The translations under genes were made by a program, and so were the position numbers. 14,899 nt of DNA from Clostridia bacterium (lineage in GTDB: Bacteria > Bacillota > Clostridia > Oscillospirales > RGIG7773), in contig JAFZHO010000070.1 of the NCBI GenBank assembly GCA_017554835.1, forward strand, positions 1 to 14,899. The letters are read 5' to 3'. Within the stretch, counting starts at the first letter, position 1; each line of letters begins with the position of its first letter. The notes below the pieces were generated by a model that had not been told where the DNA came from, searched no databases, and saw only the letters and a list, made by a program, of their open reading frames with translations. Shown piece after piece: positions 1-6,735 of the stretch.

Positions 1-2
1 AG

Positions 3-179
3 CAATATGGTTTTTTGCAAGAGGATGTATTATTGCTTGAAGGTAATGAAGTAAGAATTTATCACGCGTGCAGCAACCCTGAAATCAGGCCAATGCTTAT
101 AATGGCATATCAGTTTATAAATGCTAGTCAATGCTTTGTAAACTTTATGAGCCACCGGACAAAACCTTATTTGACGTGA
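3..179 (+). CDS. Unrecognised 3' end of a reading frame (partial, doubtful)
   Basis: A frame is open from the left edge for 58 codons and ends at TGA 177-179. I do not recognise the translation. It contains stretches such as LLLEGNEVRIYHACSNPEI and then a hydrophobic patch (PMLIMAYQFINA). The same frame stays open for about another 30 codons after the TGA, which could mean a gene broken by a nonsense change, or chance in AT-rich DNA. There is no terminator directly after the stop; the next one is at 321-353. The upstream part lies outside the window, so neither the start nor the family can be judged. Confidence 0.3.
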   Translation, partial: QYGFLQEDVLLLEGNEVRIYHACSNPEIRPMLIMAYQFINASQCFVNFMSHRTKPYLT

Positions 180-320
180 AAATACAGCAATCTCTCGATT
201 CTTGAAAATATCCTGGATATGAAAATGTTCAGAATGCTTGAGGTTTTTTCTGTGAGATTCAAAATAAAGTGATAATTGTAAGTTAACTTTATAGAATGAA
301 TTTTAGATACAGTTTTATAA
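180..320. other. AT-rich spacer without a supported gene
   Basis: No reading frame with a ribosome binding site, no repeat and no RNA-like structure was seen here on either strand. The plus frame in line with the partial frame upstream reads through about 30 more codons to a TGA near 273, without a start signal. With the doubtful tail at 3-179, the first 412 bases carry no gene I can name. Confidence 0.5.
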
Positions 321-353
321 AAAAATCCCCATCGCGAAAGCGATGGGTTTTTC
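321..353 (+). terminator. Intrinsic terminator with GAAA tetraloop
   Basis: The stem CCCATCGC (328-335) pairs perfectly with GCGATGGG (340-347) around the GNRA loop GAAA. An A-run lies on the left and a TTTTTC run on the right. It ends transcription entering from the left edge and insulates the PHP-ThrE operon. Confidence 0.9.
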
Positions 354-374
354 TTGCGCTAATTGGTTTTGATA

Positions 375-383
375 TGATATAAT
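375..383 (+). promoter_or_regulatory. Extended -10 promoter of the PHP-ThrE operon
   Basis: TGATATAAT at 375-383 is a perfect extended -10 (TG-n-TATAAT). A weak -35-like TTGCGC lies at 354-359, 18 bp upstream. The predicted RNA start is near 390, which makes ATG 392 too early and supports ATG 413. Confidence 0.7.
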
Positions 384-412
384 AATTTTATATGGAAGTT
401 GCGAGGAGAATT

Positions 413-1132
413 ATGGATTTAAGAGAGTTAAAAGCCCAGTTGATGCTTCGTTATAATCATAAAATAGAGCTTCATGCTCACACAACGCCTGCAAGCCGAT
501 GCAGCGAGATTACGCCGAAGAAACTTATTGAAACCTATAAAAATTTAGGTTTTGACGGTATATGCGTGACTAATCATTTTATGATTTCGGAGAATCTTTC
601 AAAGGAAGAATATATAAAAAAATATCTGAATGATTTTATAGAAACCAAGAAATATGGCGACAAGGCAGAAATCAAGGTTTATCTTGGTGCGGAAATCAGA
701 TTTTCTGAAAATAAAAACGAGTATCTTATTTACGGCGTGAATGAAAAGATGCTCTTTGAAATTTATGATTTTCTTAATTTTGGAGTGGAAAATTTCAGAA
801 AAAATTATTCAATGCCAAATAGCGTCTTTATTCAGGCCCACCCGAATAGAGACGGCATAAAGGAAATTCCATCCCATTTATTAGATGGAGTTGAGGTCTT
901 TAATATGCATCCCGGTCATAATTCCAGAGTGGGACTTGCTTCTTTATATGCAAAGGAGAATAAACTTCCCATAATAACTGCGGGGTCGGATTTCCATCAC
1001 CCTGATAAAAATCATGAGGGACTTGGCGCTATCAGAACTACTTATCTGCCTGAGGATAGCTTTGAACTTGGAAAGCTACTTGAAAATAGGGATTATATAA
1101 TAGAGGTTGGCAGAGGTAACATTATACTTTGA
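413..1132 (+). CDS. PHP-family metal-dependent phosphoesterase
   Basis: Predicted 239-aa cytosolic metal-dependent phosphohydrolase of the PHP superfamily. The metal-ligand motifs are in the usual order: HAH at residues 21-23, TNH near 53-55, a Glu in LGAEI (94), QAHP near 141-144, FNMHPGH near 163-169 and SDFHH near 192-196. An in-frame ATG exists at 392, but it sits at the predicted RNA start. ATG 413 has AGGAG at 404-408, so I chose it. It is the first gene of an operon with the ThrE exporter pair, 18 bp ahead of the next gene. The natural substrate is unknown: the family includes histidinol phosphatase and nucleotide phosphoesterases, and nothing here points to histidine synthesis. Family assignment is firm; the reaction is not. 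Confidence 0.88.
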   Translation: MDLRELKAQLMLRYNHKIELHAHTTPASRCSEITPKKLIETYKNLGFDGICVTNHFMISENLSKEEYIKKYLNDFIETKKYGDKAEIKVYLGAEIRFSENKNEYLIYGVNEKMLFEIYDFLNFGVENFRKNYSMPNSVFIQAHPNRDGIKEIPSHLLDGVEVFNMHPGHNSRVGLASLYAKENKLPIITAGSDFHHPDKNHEGLGAIRTTYLPEDSFELGKLLENRDYIIEVGRGNIIL

Positions 1133-1150
1133 GTTTTTAAGGTTGATTAT

Positions 1151-1927
1151 ATGAGAAGTGAGGTTTCAGATATGCTGAAATTATTTGAATGCGCGATGGA
1201 TATAGGCGAGCAGATGCTTATTTCCGGGGCAGAGGTTTATAGAGTCGAGGAAAGTATTAACCGTATGTGTTATGCTTTTGGGGCTAAGAGGGTGGACGTT
1301 TTTATTATAACGTCAAGTATGGTTGTGACTATTTATACAAATGAGGGAGAAACTTTCACTCAGAGCCGACGGGTTACAACAACAAAATTCAATATTGAAA
1401 AATTACATAAGTTAAACGATTTATCAAGAGAGATTTGCGAAAAAAATCTCTCCGCCGAAGAAATTCGCAAAAAACTTGAAAAAGCCGTTAATTCCAAAAC
1501 TTTTCCTCTCTGGTTAGAGTTTTTGAGCAGTGCGGCTATCGGCGGTGCGTTCACGTTATTTTTTGGCGGAAATTTTACCGAAGCAGTGGTTTCTTTTTTC
1601 GTTGGGGCAGTTGTTTGGTTATGCTTATATTTTGCTGATAGATTTATTCCCAATAAAATATTCAGCAAGTTCTATGCCTCTGCTATTGCAACGCTGCTTG
1701 CTTTCCTTTCGGTTAAGTTTGGGCTTATTCAGGTTGAAGATAAAGTAATTATAGGAAATATTATGACCCTTATTCCCGGCATAGGTCTTACAAATGCAAT
1801 ACGGGATTTATTTTCTGGGGACAGTATAGCGGGATTATTGAGATTTACAGATGCCGCTTTGACGGCTCTTGCAATTGCGGCAGGGTATTATCTTATTGCC
1901 GTTGTGGGAGGTGTTTTCCTATGGTAA
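1151..1927 (+). CDS. Threonine/serine exporter family, N-terminal subunit (ThrE-type)
   Basis: 258-aa membrane protein of the ThrE/YjjP group. Residues 8-115 form the soluble region with the family's GAEVYRVEE pattern (26-34). The rest is hydrophobic, with about five membrane segments. TLIPGIGLTNAIRDLFSGD (206-224) matches the conserved ThrE membrane signature as I recall it. The start at 1151 has AAGG at 1139-1142, eight bases upstream. The 3' end overlaps the next gene by 7 bp, which suggests translational coupling and a two-subunit carrier. In Corynebacterium ThrE is one chain that exports threonine and serine; in E. coli the split homologues YjjP/YjjB are linked to succinate export. The substrate here therefore cannot be fixed. 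Confidence 0.9.
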   Translation: MRSEVSDMLKLFECAMDIGEQMLISGAEVYRVEESINRMCYAFGAKRVDVFIITSSMVVTIYTNEGETFTQSRRVTTTKFNIEKLHKLNDLSREICEKNLSAEEIRKKLEKAVNSKTFPLWLEFLSSAAIGGAFTLFFGGNFTEAVVSFFVGAVVWLCLYFADRFIPNKIFSKFYASAIATLLAFLSVKFGLIQVEDKVIIGNIMTLIPGIGLTNAIRDLFSGDSIAGLLRFTDAALTALAIAAGYYLIAVVGGVFLW

Positions 1928-2361
1928 AAGAAGAAATACTTCAGATTATAGCAAGTTTTATCGGTTCCATGGGGTTTGCTATATTATTTAATATCCGTGG
2001 CAATAGATTATTCGCGGCGTCAATAGGGGGACTTCTTTCCTGGCTATTTTTTATTCTTATAAATAAAGCCATTGGCAGCGAAGTGGTTGCTTATTTTTTA
2101 GTGTCCTGCATTATTTCGGTATATGCAGAAATAATGGCAAGGATTATGAAATCTCCTACCACCACCTTCGTTATAACGTCGCTGATTCCCATGATTCCCG
2201 GTGGCTCGTTATATTATACGATGGTTTCTGCTTTCCAGAATAATGGAAACGACTTCTTCCAGAAAGCCACTCATACCTTAGAACTTGCAGCAGCTCTTGC
2301 ACTTGGGGTCGTTGTCGTTACTGCTTTTATGAGAATGTTTCATAAATCAGCAAATCAATAA
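1921..2361 (+). CDS. Threonine/serine exporter family, small membrane subunit (ThrE_2/YjjB-type)
   Basis: 146-aa all-membrane protein with four or five hydrophobic segments, equivalent to the C-terminal half of full-length ThrE. SLIPMIPGGSLYYTM (about 87-101) is the conserved IPG-x-x-LY motif of the family. Its ATG lies inside the last codons of the upstream subunit (shared ATGGTAA), so the two are almost certainly made together and work as one exporter in the cytoplasmic membrane. It is the last gene of the operon and ends at a strong hairpin. The transported compound is inferred only from the family (amino acids or small organic acids). Confidence 0.9.
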   Translation: MVKEEILQIIASFIGSMGFAILFNIRGNRLFAASIGGLLSWLFFILINKAIGSEVVAYFLVSCIISVYAEIMARIMKSPTTTFVITSLIPMIPGGSLYYTMVSAFQNNGNDFFQKATHTLELAAALALGVVVVTAFMRMFHKSANQ

Positions 2362-2363
2362 GA

Positions 2364-2395
2364 AAAGCACTGCTTTTGCAGTGCTTTATTTTTGT
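2364..2395. terminator. Bidirectional intrinsic terminator
   Basis: AAAGCACTGC (2364-2373) pairs perfectly with GCAGTGCTTT (2378-2387) around TTTT. T-rich tails follow on both strands. It sits between the convergent ThrE subunit and XRE genes and contains the XRE stop codon. Confidence 0.9.
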
Positions 2396-2601
2396 ATATT
2401 TGGATTGTCTGTTCTGTCAAGGAGATAATCTATGCTTACATTATAATAATCAGCTAATTTTATTAAAATCTCTGCAGTTAATGAAATTACACCTGTTTCA
2501 TATTGAGAGTATGTGTTTTGAGAAACGTTGAGATATTTAGCAACATCTTTTTGCTTGATATCCTTATCTTCTCTTATTGCTCGCAAGTTTTTGAATTGCA
2601 T
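2386..2601 (-). CDS. Small XRE-family DNA-binding repressor (71 aa)
   Basis: A single helix-turn-helix domain of the Cro/C1 type and nothing else. The recognition region is KQKDVAKYLNVSQNTYSQYE, and the tail VSIDYLLDRTDNP is the usual end of short XRE proteins. A longer reading starts at 2628, but the ATG at 2601 has GAGGTG at 2608-2613 with a 6-base gap, so I chose 2601. It is transcribed divergently from a zinc-ribbon membrane protein. Two copies of a 17-bp palindrome lie between them, one between the -35 and -10 of the partner's promoter. The likely role is repression of the partner and of itself. The signal that relieves repression is not visible. Confidence 0.9.
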   Translation of the reverse strand: MQFKNLRAIREDKDIKQKDVAKYLNVSQNTYSQYETGVISLTAEILIKLADYYNVSIDYLLDRTDNPNIQK

Positions 2602-2628
2602 AATGATCACCTCGTAATTATTATGCAA

Positions 2629-2645
2629 TATCTGTTATAAAGATA
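2629..2645. promoter_or_regulatory. Operator O1, imperfect 17-bp palindrome
   Basis: TATCTGTTATAAAGATA matches operator O2 at 15 of 17 positions. An outer perfect inverted repeat, CAATATCT (2626-2633) with AGATATTG (2641-2648), extends it. It lies closer to the XRE gene and could mediate autorepression. Confidence 0.65.
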
Positions 2646-2674
2646 TTGACTTTTATCTGTAATACAGATAAAAT
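2646..2674 (+). promoter_or_regulatory. SigA-type promoter of the zinc-ribbon protein gene
   Basis: TTGACT (2646-2651), a 17-bp spacer and TAAAAT (2669-2674). The spacer is occupied by operator O2, which points to repression by the divergent XRE protein. Confidence 0.75.
2654..2670. promoter_or_regulatory. Operator O2, perfect 17-bp palindrome
   Basis: TATCTGTAATACAGATA is perfectly symmetric about the A at 2662. The symmetry continues three bases on each side (2651-2673). It fills the spacer between the -35 and -10 of the plus-strand promoter, where a bound repressor would block RNA polymerase. O1 and O2 start 25 bp apart. Confidence 0.75.
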
Positions 2675-2704
2675 AATATAAAAGATAATTATCCGGGAGA
2701 TATT

Positions 2705-2962
2705 ATGGCTGAAATTTGTCTTGACTGTTGGAACGAAATGAATGGAACAAAGTATAAACCATCTAAATACATTATGTCGGACTATTTAGATTTATGCGAA
2801 AGTTGTGGGAAGTGGAAATCCGTAATAATTGTGGAACGTCGGTCTTATTATATGCGGAAAATCAGATTTTTATTTTTTCCGTTAAAAGTAATATATTTTA
2901 TATGGCGTTTGCTTATTATTCCATATTTACTATTTAAGCATTATAAAGAAAAAAACAAATAA
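2705..2962 (+). CDS. Zinc-ribbon plus membrane-anchor protein of unknown function (85 aa)
   Basis: Residues 5-34 hold two CxxC pairs (C5/C8 in CLDCW and C31/C34 in CESCG), the layout of a small zinc ribbon. VIIVERR follows, then a hydrophobic stretch (about 54-77) with basic flanks, suggesting one membrane helix with the zinc ribbon in the cytoplasm. GGGAG (2695-2699) is placed well for ATG 2705. Proteins of this look (xICLDCWN... LCExCGxWK...) seem familiar to me as uncharacterised proteins of Clostridia, but that is memory, not a search. It stands alone between its own promoter and a terminator and is apparently controlled by the adjacent XRE repressor. The function is unknown; a membrane-bound metal or redox sensor is one possibility. 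Confidence 0.8.
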   Translation: MAEICLDCWNEMNGTKYKPSKYIMSDYLDLCESCGKWKSVIIVERRSYYMRKIRFLFFPLKVIYFIWRLLIIPYLLFKHYKEKNK

Positions 2963-2997
2963 GACTTTCGGATTAATCCGAAAGTCTTTGCTTTTTG
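2961..2997 (+). terminator. Intrinsic terminator after the zinc-ribbon protein
   Basis: Bases 2961-2988 form a perfect 28-base palindrome (AAGACTTTCGGATT and its complement). It can fold into a long hairpin and is followed by a T-rich tail at 2989-2997. It overlaps the TAA stop. Confidence 0.88.
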
Positions 2998-3066
2998 TAT
3001 GAAGTTTTCGAAGCAGTAATAAAGTGCGCAATATATTGATTTTTGTTATAGATTAACCGTAAGGTC

Positions 3067-3094
3067 TTGTTTTTTGTTGAAATAGTGCTATAAT
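3067..3094 (+). promoter_or_regulatory. Extended -10 promoter of the MFS gene
   Basis: TTGTTT (3067-3072), a 16-bp spacer and TATAAT (3089-3094). TGC immediately before makes an extended -10, TGCTATAAT. Nothing else was recognised in the 2998-3135 spacer. Confidence 0.7.
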
Positions 3095-3135
3095 GTGCTT
3101 TGGGATTAATTTTCTAAAAGAAAGGTTATGGGTTA

Positions 3136-4341
3136 ATGGATAAAATAAGCGACAAAAAGAAGGTCGGCGCTTTAACGCTGCTTTTTGCCTTAACTTATAT
3201 GTCTAGTTATATTACGAGAGTAAATTTCGGCGCTATAGTTTCCGAGGTGGAGGCAGCAACGGGAATTGCAAGAAGCGCTTTGTCTCTTTCTGTTACGGGA
3301 TTATTTGCTTTCTACGGAGTGGGACTTCTCGTAAGCGGATATCTTGGGGATAGATTCTCTCCCAAAAAGATCGTTACGGTGGGGTTTTCCATCTCTTCTC
3401 TTATGAATATTTTGCTACCGCTTTTTGAAAATCCTTATATAATGATGGTTATATGGAGCGCTAACGGATTTGTTCAGGCGTTTATATGGCCGCCTCTTGT
3501 CAAACTTATGGCAACCCTTCTTCACGAAGATGATTATAAGAGAACGGTAACAAAGGTTATATGGGGAGCTTCCTGCGGAAGTATTACCGTTTATCTTGTT
3601 GCTCCCATTCTTATCTCTCTTTTCGGATGGAACTCGGTATTTTTCTTCTCTGCTTTATGCGGAATAGTAATATTATTTTTCTGGAATAAATATTGCTACG
3701 AAATCAAAGTGGAGAAAAAGAAGGAAGTTAAAGAGAAACGTTCAATCAAGGTGCTTTTTACTCCTATGATGCTTGTAATTCTTTTGGCTATTTTTATTCA
3801 GGGAATGCTTAAAGACGGCGTTGCTACCTGGATGCCTACCTATATTTCAGAAAATTACAGTGTCAGCAGCGTTATATCTATTCTGACGGGAGTGCTTTTG
3901 CCTATATTCAGCATTATATGCTCTCAGATTGCTTCAAACGCGTATATTCATTTTTTGAAAAATCCTCTTTTATGTGCAGGGGTAATGTTTGGGTTTGGCG
4001 GTCTTGCGGCAACACTATTATATTTTCTATCGGATAGCGGAGTAGTTTTTTCCGTTATTCTGACTGCACTTCTTACGGGATTTATGCAGGGCGTTAATAT
4101 GATGCTTATTTGTATGCTTCCTGCCTTTTTTGAAAAATATAATATCGTTTCTACTGCTTCGGGCGTTGTTAACGCCTGCTCAACCTTGGGAATTGCGGCA
4201 TCTACCTACGGAAATGCGATTTTATCTCAGAGTTTGGGCTGGGAGAATACTATTTTAATATGGGCTTTGCTTGGAGTTATTGGAACGCTACTTTGTTTTA
4301 TGAGCGTTCGTCCCTGGAGAAAAAATATGTATAACGATTAA
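3136..4341 (+). CDS. MFS permease, organophosphate:phosphate antiporter-like
   Basis: 401-aa integral membrane carrier with about 12 hydrophobic segments and a charged central loop at about 189-207 (KVEKKKEVKEKR). MFS motif A is at 68-78 (GYLGDRFSPKK). Features recalling GlpT/UhpT are TRVNF (27-31, Arg28 near the place of GlpT Arg45), NGFVQAFIWPP (110-120) and MLKDG (224-228), where GlpT has an arginine and this protein a lysine. By analogy it would exchange a phosphorylated sugar or acid for phosphate, but the substrate is inferred. ATG 3136 has AGAAAGG about 10 bases upstream. It is transcribed alone, from its own promoter to its own terminator. It is not in the glycosidase operons, so a link to them is only possible. 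Confidence 0.87.
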   Translation: MDKISDKKKVGALTLLFALTYMSSYITRVNFGAIVSEVEAATGIARSALSLSVTGLFAFYGVGLLVSGYLGDRFSPKKIVTVGFSISSLMNILLPLFENPYIMMVIWSANGFVQAFIWPPLVKLMATLLHEDDYKRTVTKVIWGASCGSITVYLVAPILISLFGWNSVFFFSALCGIVILFFWNKYCYEIKVEKKKEVKEKRSIKVLFTPMMLVILLAIFIQGMLKDGVATWMPTYISENYSVSSVISILTGVLLPIFSIICSQIASNAYIHFLKNPLLCAGVMFGFGGLAATLLYFLSDSGVVFSVILTALLTGFMQGVNMMLICMLPAFFEKYNIVSTASGVVNACSTLGIAASTYGNAILSQSLGWENTILIWALLGVIGTLLCFMSVRPWRKNMYND

Positions 4342-4343
4342 AG

Positions 4344-4371
4344 AAAGACGTGGGTTTTCCACGTCTTTTTT
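4344..4371 (+). terminator. Intrinsic terminator after the MFS gene
   Basis: AAAGACGTGG (4344-4353) pairs perfectly with CCACGTCTTT (4359-4368) around GTTTT, with a run of T through 4371. It starts 3 bases after the stop codon. Confidence 0.9.
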
Positions 4372-4375
4372 GAAT

Positions 4376-4420
4376 AATATCACTTCTTTTTGAGAAACTA
4401 CTAAAAAAAGGAGTGATATT
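4376..4420 (+). promoter_or_regulatory. 16-bp inverted repeat that buries the ribosome binding site
   Basis: AATATCACTTCTTTTT (4376-4391) is complementary to AAAAAGGAGTGATATT (4405-4420): 15 Watson-Crick pairs and one G-T, with a 13-base loop. The right arm contains the complete AAGGAG of the next gene and ends one base before its ATG. In an RNA starting upstream of 4376 the SD would be paired. A possible -10 (TAATAT, 4375-4380) would start RNA near 4387 and remove most of the left arm, so the hairpin may act only on read-through RNA. A DNA-level operator is the other option. Confidence 0.6.
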
Positions 4421-4421
4421 T

Positions 4422-4856
4422 ATGGTAGAACAAGATACAATAAAACTTTTAAGAGAATGCGATGCAGGGGTAAAAATGGGAGTTTCTTCGATTTATGACG
4501 TTCTTGATAATATCAAAAGCGATAAACTTGAAAAAATTCTGACAGACAGCAAAAAAGCCCACCACGCCCTTGATAACGAGATTTCCGAACTGCTTGATAA
4601 ATATAAGGACGACGGAAAAGACCCCGATCCTATTGCAAAGAGTATGTCCTGGATTAAAACCAATATGAAACTTATGGTAAATGATTCTGATAAGGTTATT
4701 GCAGATCTGATGACCGATGGCTGCAATATGGGAGTTAAGTCACTTAATAAATATCTGAATAAATATAAAGCGGCAGATGAAAAATCAAAGGATATTGCAA
4801 AAAAACTTATTAATATTGAGGAAAAACTTGCAGTAGATATGAGAGATTTTCTATAA
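4422..4856 (+). CDS. Ferritin-like helical-bundle protein (DUF2383-like), unknown role
   Basis: 144-aa soluble, almost entirely helical protein with repeated acidic and basic heptad-like patterns, as expected of a four-helix bundle. Notable stretches are KKAHHALDNEISELL (44-58), IAKSMSWIKTNMKLM (71-85), and TDGCNMGVKSLNKYL (98-112). The pattern resembles small ferritin-like proteins common in Clostridia. A possible metal site (His47/His48, Glu53) is suggestive but does not form a clear di-iron motif. A GTG at 4413 would add three residues but lies within the Shine-Dalgarno. ATG 4422 has AAGGAG at 4408-4413 with an 8-base gap and is preferred. The gene has an unusual hairpin over its ribosome binding site and its own terminator. 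Function unknown; a stress or metal-related role is inferred only from the fold. Confidence 0.8.
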   Translation: MVEQDTIKLLRECDAGVKMGVSSIYDVLDNIKSDKLEKILTDSKKAHHALDNEISELLDKYKDDGKDPDPIAKSMSWIKTNMKLMVNDSDKVIADLMTDGCNMGVKSLNKYLNKYKAADEKSKDIAKKLINIEEKLAVDMRDFL

Positions 4857-4885
4857 AAAAAGAGCAGTTTTAACTGCTCTTTTTT
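4856..4885. terminator. Bidirectional intrinsic terminator
   Basis: The run AAAAAAGAGCAGTT (4856-4869) mirrors AACTGCTCTTTTTT (4872-4885) around TT. It serves the convergent ferritin-like and GH127 genes, with good T-tails in both directions. Confidence 0.92.
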
Positions 4886-4886
4886 G

Positions 4887-6698
4887 CTATTTTATAAGCG
4901 GGATTTCAGTCATACGAAGTTTTGCCGCACCGTAGGGATGAAGTTTTATTTCTATTTCCTCGCTTATTGCTTCGCGGGAGGAAGGCACTTTTGCGCATAC
5001 GGTATTATATCCTTCCTCAAATCCCCAGTCGATTTTTTTGACTTTTGCTTTTATGGTTACGGGTGGATTCTGGGAGTCAAAAGGAATATCTGAAACGTCT
5101 TTTCTTTCTATCTCGAATTTATCGGAAGAATAAGCATAGTTCCAATCAGACTGACCGATATATTCGTAGTCGCAGTATGGGAATTTTCTCTCGACGCCGT
5201 TTCGCTCAAATTCAAGCATTTCTTTTTTGTATTTAATGGGAATGGAGAAAACAAGTGAGCCACATTTTACGGTTTTTAAATCATGAGGACGGTCCACAAG
5301 TTCTATATCCGCATCAAACGAAACAGAAATTTCTGTTTCGCCTTTTTTTATTTGGAAGGTGAGAATTGAAGTTTTTTCTGTTTCTTTTCCGTTTACTTTG
5401 AGACTTTTTGCAAAGGATGGAACTCTTATCTTGAAAGTGAAATCTTTTTTTGCGTTTATTTTATATAGCAGATTATTTTCAAATGGATAGTTTGTTATAA
5501 GCTCGATTGAATAATCCTCAGTTGAAACCGCTGATGGAACGGGGATAACGGAAACTACCTCGTCGTTGTTATATGCGAAGGTTGACCACGCAAATTTTGG
5601 GAATCCCTGATTAAAGTTTGCGGTGCAACAACCATATCCCGGTTCAAGACCGAATAGATGAGATTCATCGCAGTTTGTTCCGAAGATTGGTCTTCCGCGG
5701 AATTTCTGGCAGGAAATCTGATTTGAAAGCTGGTCATACTGATGAGTCCACATATCATCACTTAGCGTTGCAGGAAGAGTATTAAAGGCAAGAACTTCAA
5801 GACGGTCTGCCCATTTTACGTCCCCTGAAAATGCGTATAAGGTCTCGTAGGAATACATTTGCTCAACCACGGCGCAAAGCTCAGTTCCATGAATCGGGCT
5901 CAGCCCTGCAAGACACTCGTCACCCGTGAAGGTTTCGACGGCAGTGCCGTTATATTTATGGAGAACTTCGCGGATTCTTTCGCCTTTGTCCTCGTATTTT
6001 TCACCAAGGATATCGCAGGTTATTGCCTCGGTTTTAATCATCATGGTCATATTAACGATATGAGTGAAAAATTCCCAGTTATAAAGAGGGGTTTTCCATT
6101 TGTCTTCAAGAGAATAATAATCTGTGCCTTGGTCTTTCAGAATTTTTGCAAGGTCTTTTATCCAGGGTTCTTTATATTTTTCGTATAAAAAGTTTATGGC
6201 AACAAAGCACTCGAACCATCGGTATAATCCCCAGTTGAAAAGTTTGATTTTTCCGTTGCTGAGAAGTTCGTAATAGTTCTTGAGAACGTTATAGATAACT
6301 TCGGGGATTCTCTCGTCTTTCGAACATTCATAATAAACTACCAAAACCTTTGATATAAGCTGAGTAGCCCAGGTATCGTAGGTTTCCCTCGCTTCATCTG
6401 AGCAGGGGCAGATCCAACCGTCAGGTTTTTGCTGATTGATGATAGCATCAACGTATTTCTGAGCTCTTTTTATCATATCTTCATTTCTGAGAAGATATGC
6501 AAGGGGAATAAACCCATCAAGCCAGTAGGGAACTCTCTCCCAACCTTCTGCTTTGCCGCCAATCCAGGCACTGTCTCTGATATCGGGCCATATTTTATCG
6601 AGATTTCCGCTGAGCCCTTCCGCCTGAATTTCGAGCTGACTTTTCAGCCATCCTTTTGGTTGAAGTATTGACGGGGAAAAATACTTGTATTTAGCCAT
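4887..6698 (-). CDS. Glycoside hydrolase family 127-type enzyme (DUF1680; beta-L-arabinofuranosidase-like)
   Basis: 603-aa protein without a signal peptide, so presumably cytoplasmic and acting on imported oligosaccharides. The N-terminal half is an (alpha/alpha)6-barrel type region (WLKSQLEIQAEGL 17-29; RVPYWLDGFIPLAYLL 55-70). HGTELC (270-275) and GYGCCTAN (354-361) supply Glu273, Cys275, Cys357 and Cys358. These match the Glu/Cys zinc site and cysteine nucleophile known for GH127 HypBA1. A beta-rich C-terminal half follows. ATG 6698 has AGGAGG (6706-6711) with a 7-base gap; an upstream in-frame ATG at 6740 has no such site and precedes the likely RNA start. It is divergent from an AraC regulator with TATCACA boxes between. 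The family hydrolyses beta-L-arabinofuranosides, but DUF1680 is wider than GH127, so the sugar is not certain. Confidence 0.88.
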   Translation of the reverse strand: MAKYKYFSPSILQPKGWLKSQLEIQAEGLSGNLDKIWPDIRDSAWIGGKAEGWERVPYWLDGFIPLAYLLRNEDMIKRAQKYVDAIINQQKPDGWICPCSDEARETYDTWATQLISKVLVVYYECSKDERIPEVIYNVLKNYYELLSNGKIKLFNWGLYRWFECFVAINFLYEKYKEPWIKDLAKILKDQGTDYYSLEDKWKTPLYNWEFFTHIVNMTMMIKTEAITCDILGEKYEDKGERIREVLHKYNGTAVETFTGDECLAGLSPIHGTELCAVVEQMYSYETLYAFSGDVKWADRLEVLAFNTLPATLSDDMWTHQYDQLSNQISCQKFRGRPIFGTNCDESHLFGLEPGYGCCTANFNQGFPKFAWSTFAYNNDEVVSVIPVPSAVSTEDYSIELITNYPFENNLLYKINAKKDFTFKIRVPSFAKSLKVNGKETEKTSILTFQIKKGETEISVSFDADIELVDRPHDLKTVKCGSLVFSIPIKYKKEMLEFERNGVERKFPYCDYEYIGQSDWNYAYSSDKFEIERKDVSDIPFDSQNPPVTIKAKVKKIDWGFEEGYNTVCAKVPSSREAISEEIEIKLHPYGAAKLRMTEIPLIK

Positions 6699-6726
6699 AT
6701 AATATCCTCCTGAGGCATTTTTATTT

Positions 6727-6735
6727 ATTATATCA
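6727..6735 (-). promoter_or_regulatory. Extended -10 promoter of the GH127 gene
   Basis: On the minus strand TGATATAAT (6735 down to 6727) is a perfect extended -10. There is no good -35, which suits an activator-dependent promoter. RNA would start near 6720, placing the TATCACA boxes at 6763 and 6784 about 45 and 66 bp upstream. Confidence 0.65.

Noticed and set aside
2684..2693. Palindrome GATAATTATC before the zinc-ribbon gene
   Set aside because: Ten-base AT-rich palindrome unlike the O1/O2 core; expected by chance.
3128..3136. Two-codon mini-ORF (ATG GGT TAA) overlapping the MFS start codon
   Set aside because: It could in principle affect translation, but such short frames arise often by chance and only 2 bases separate it from the SD.
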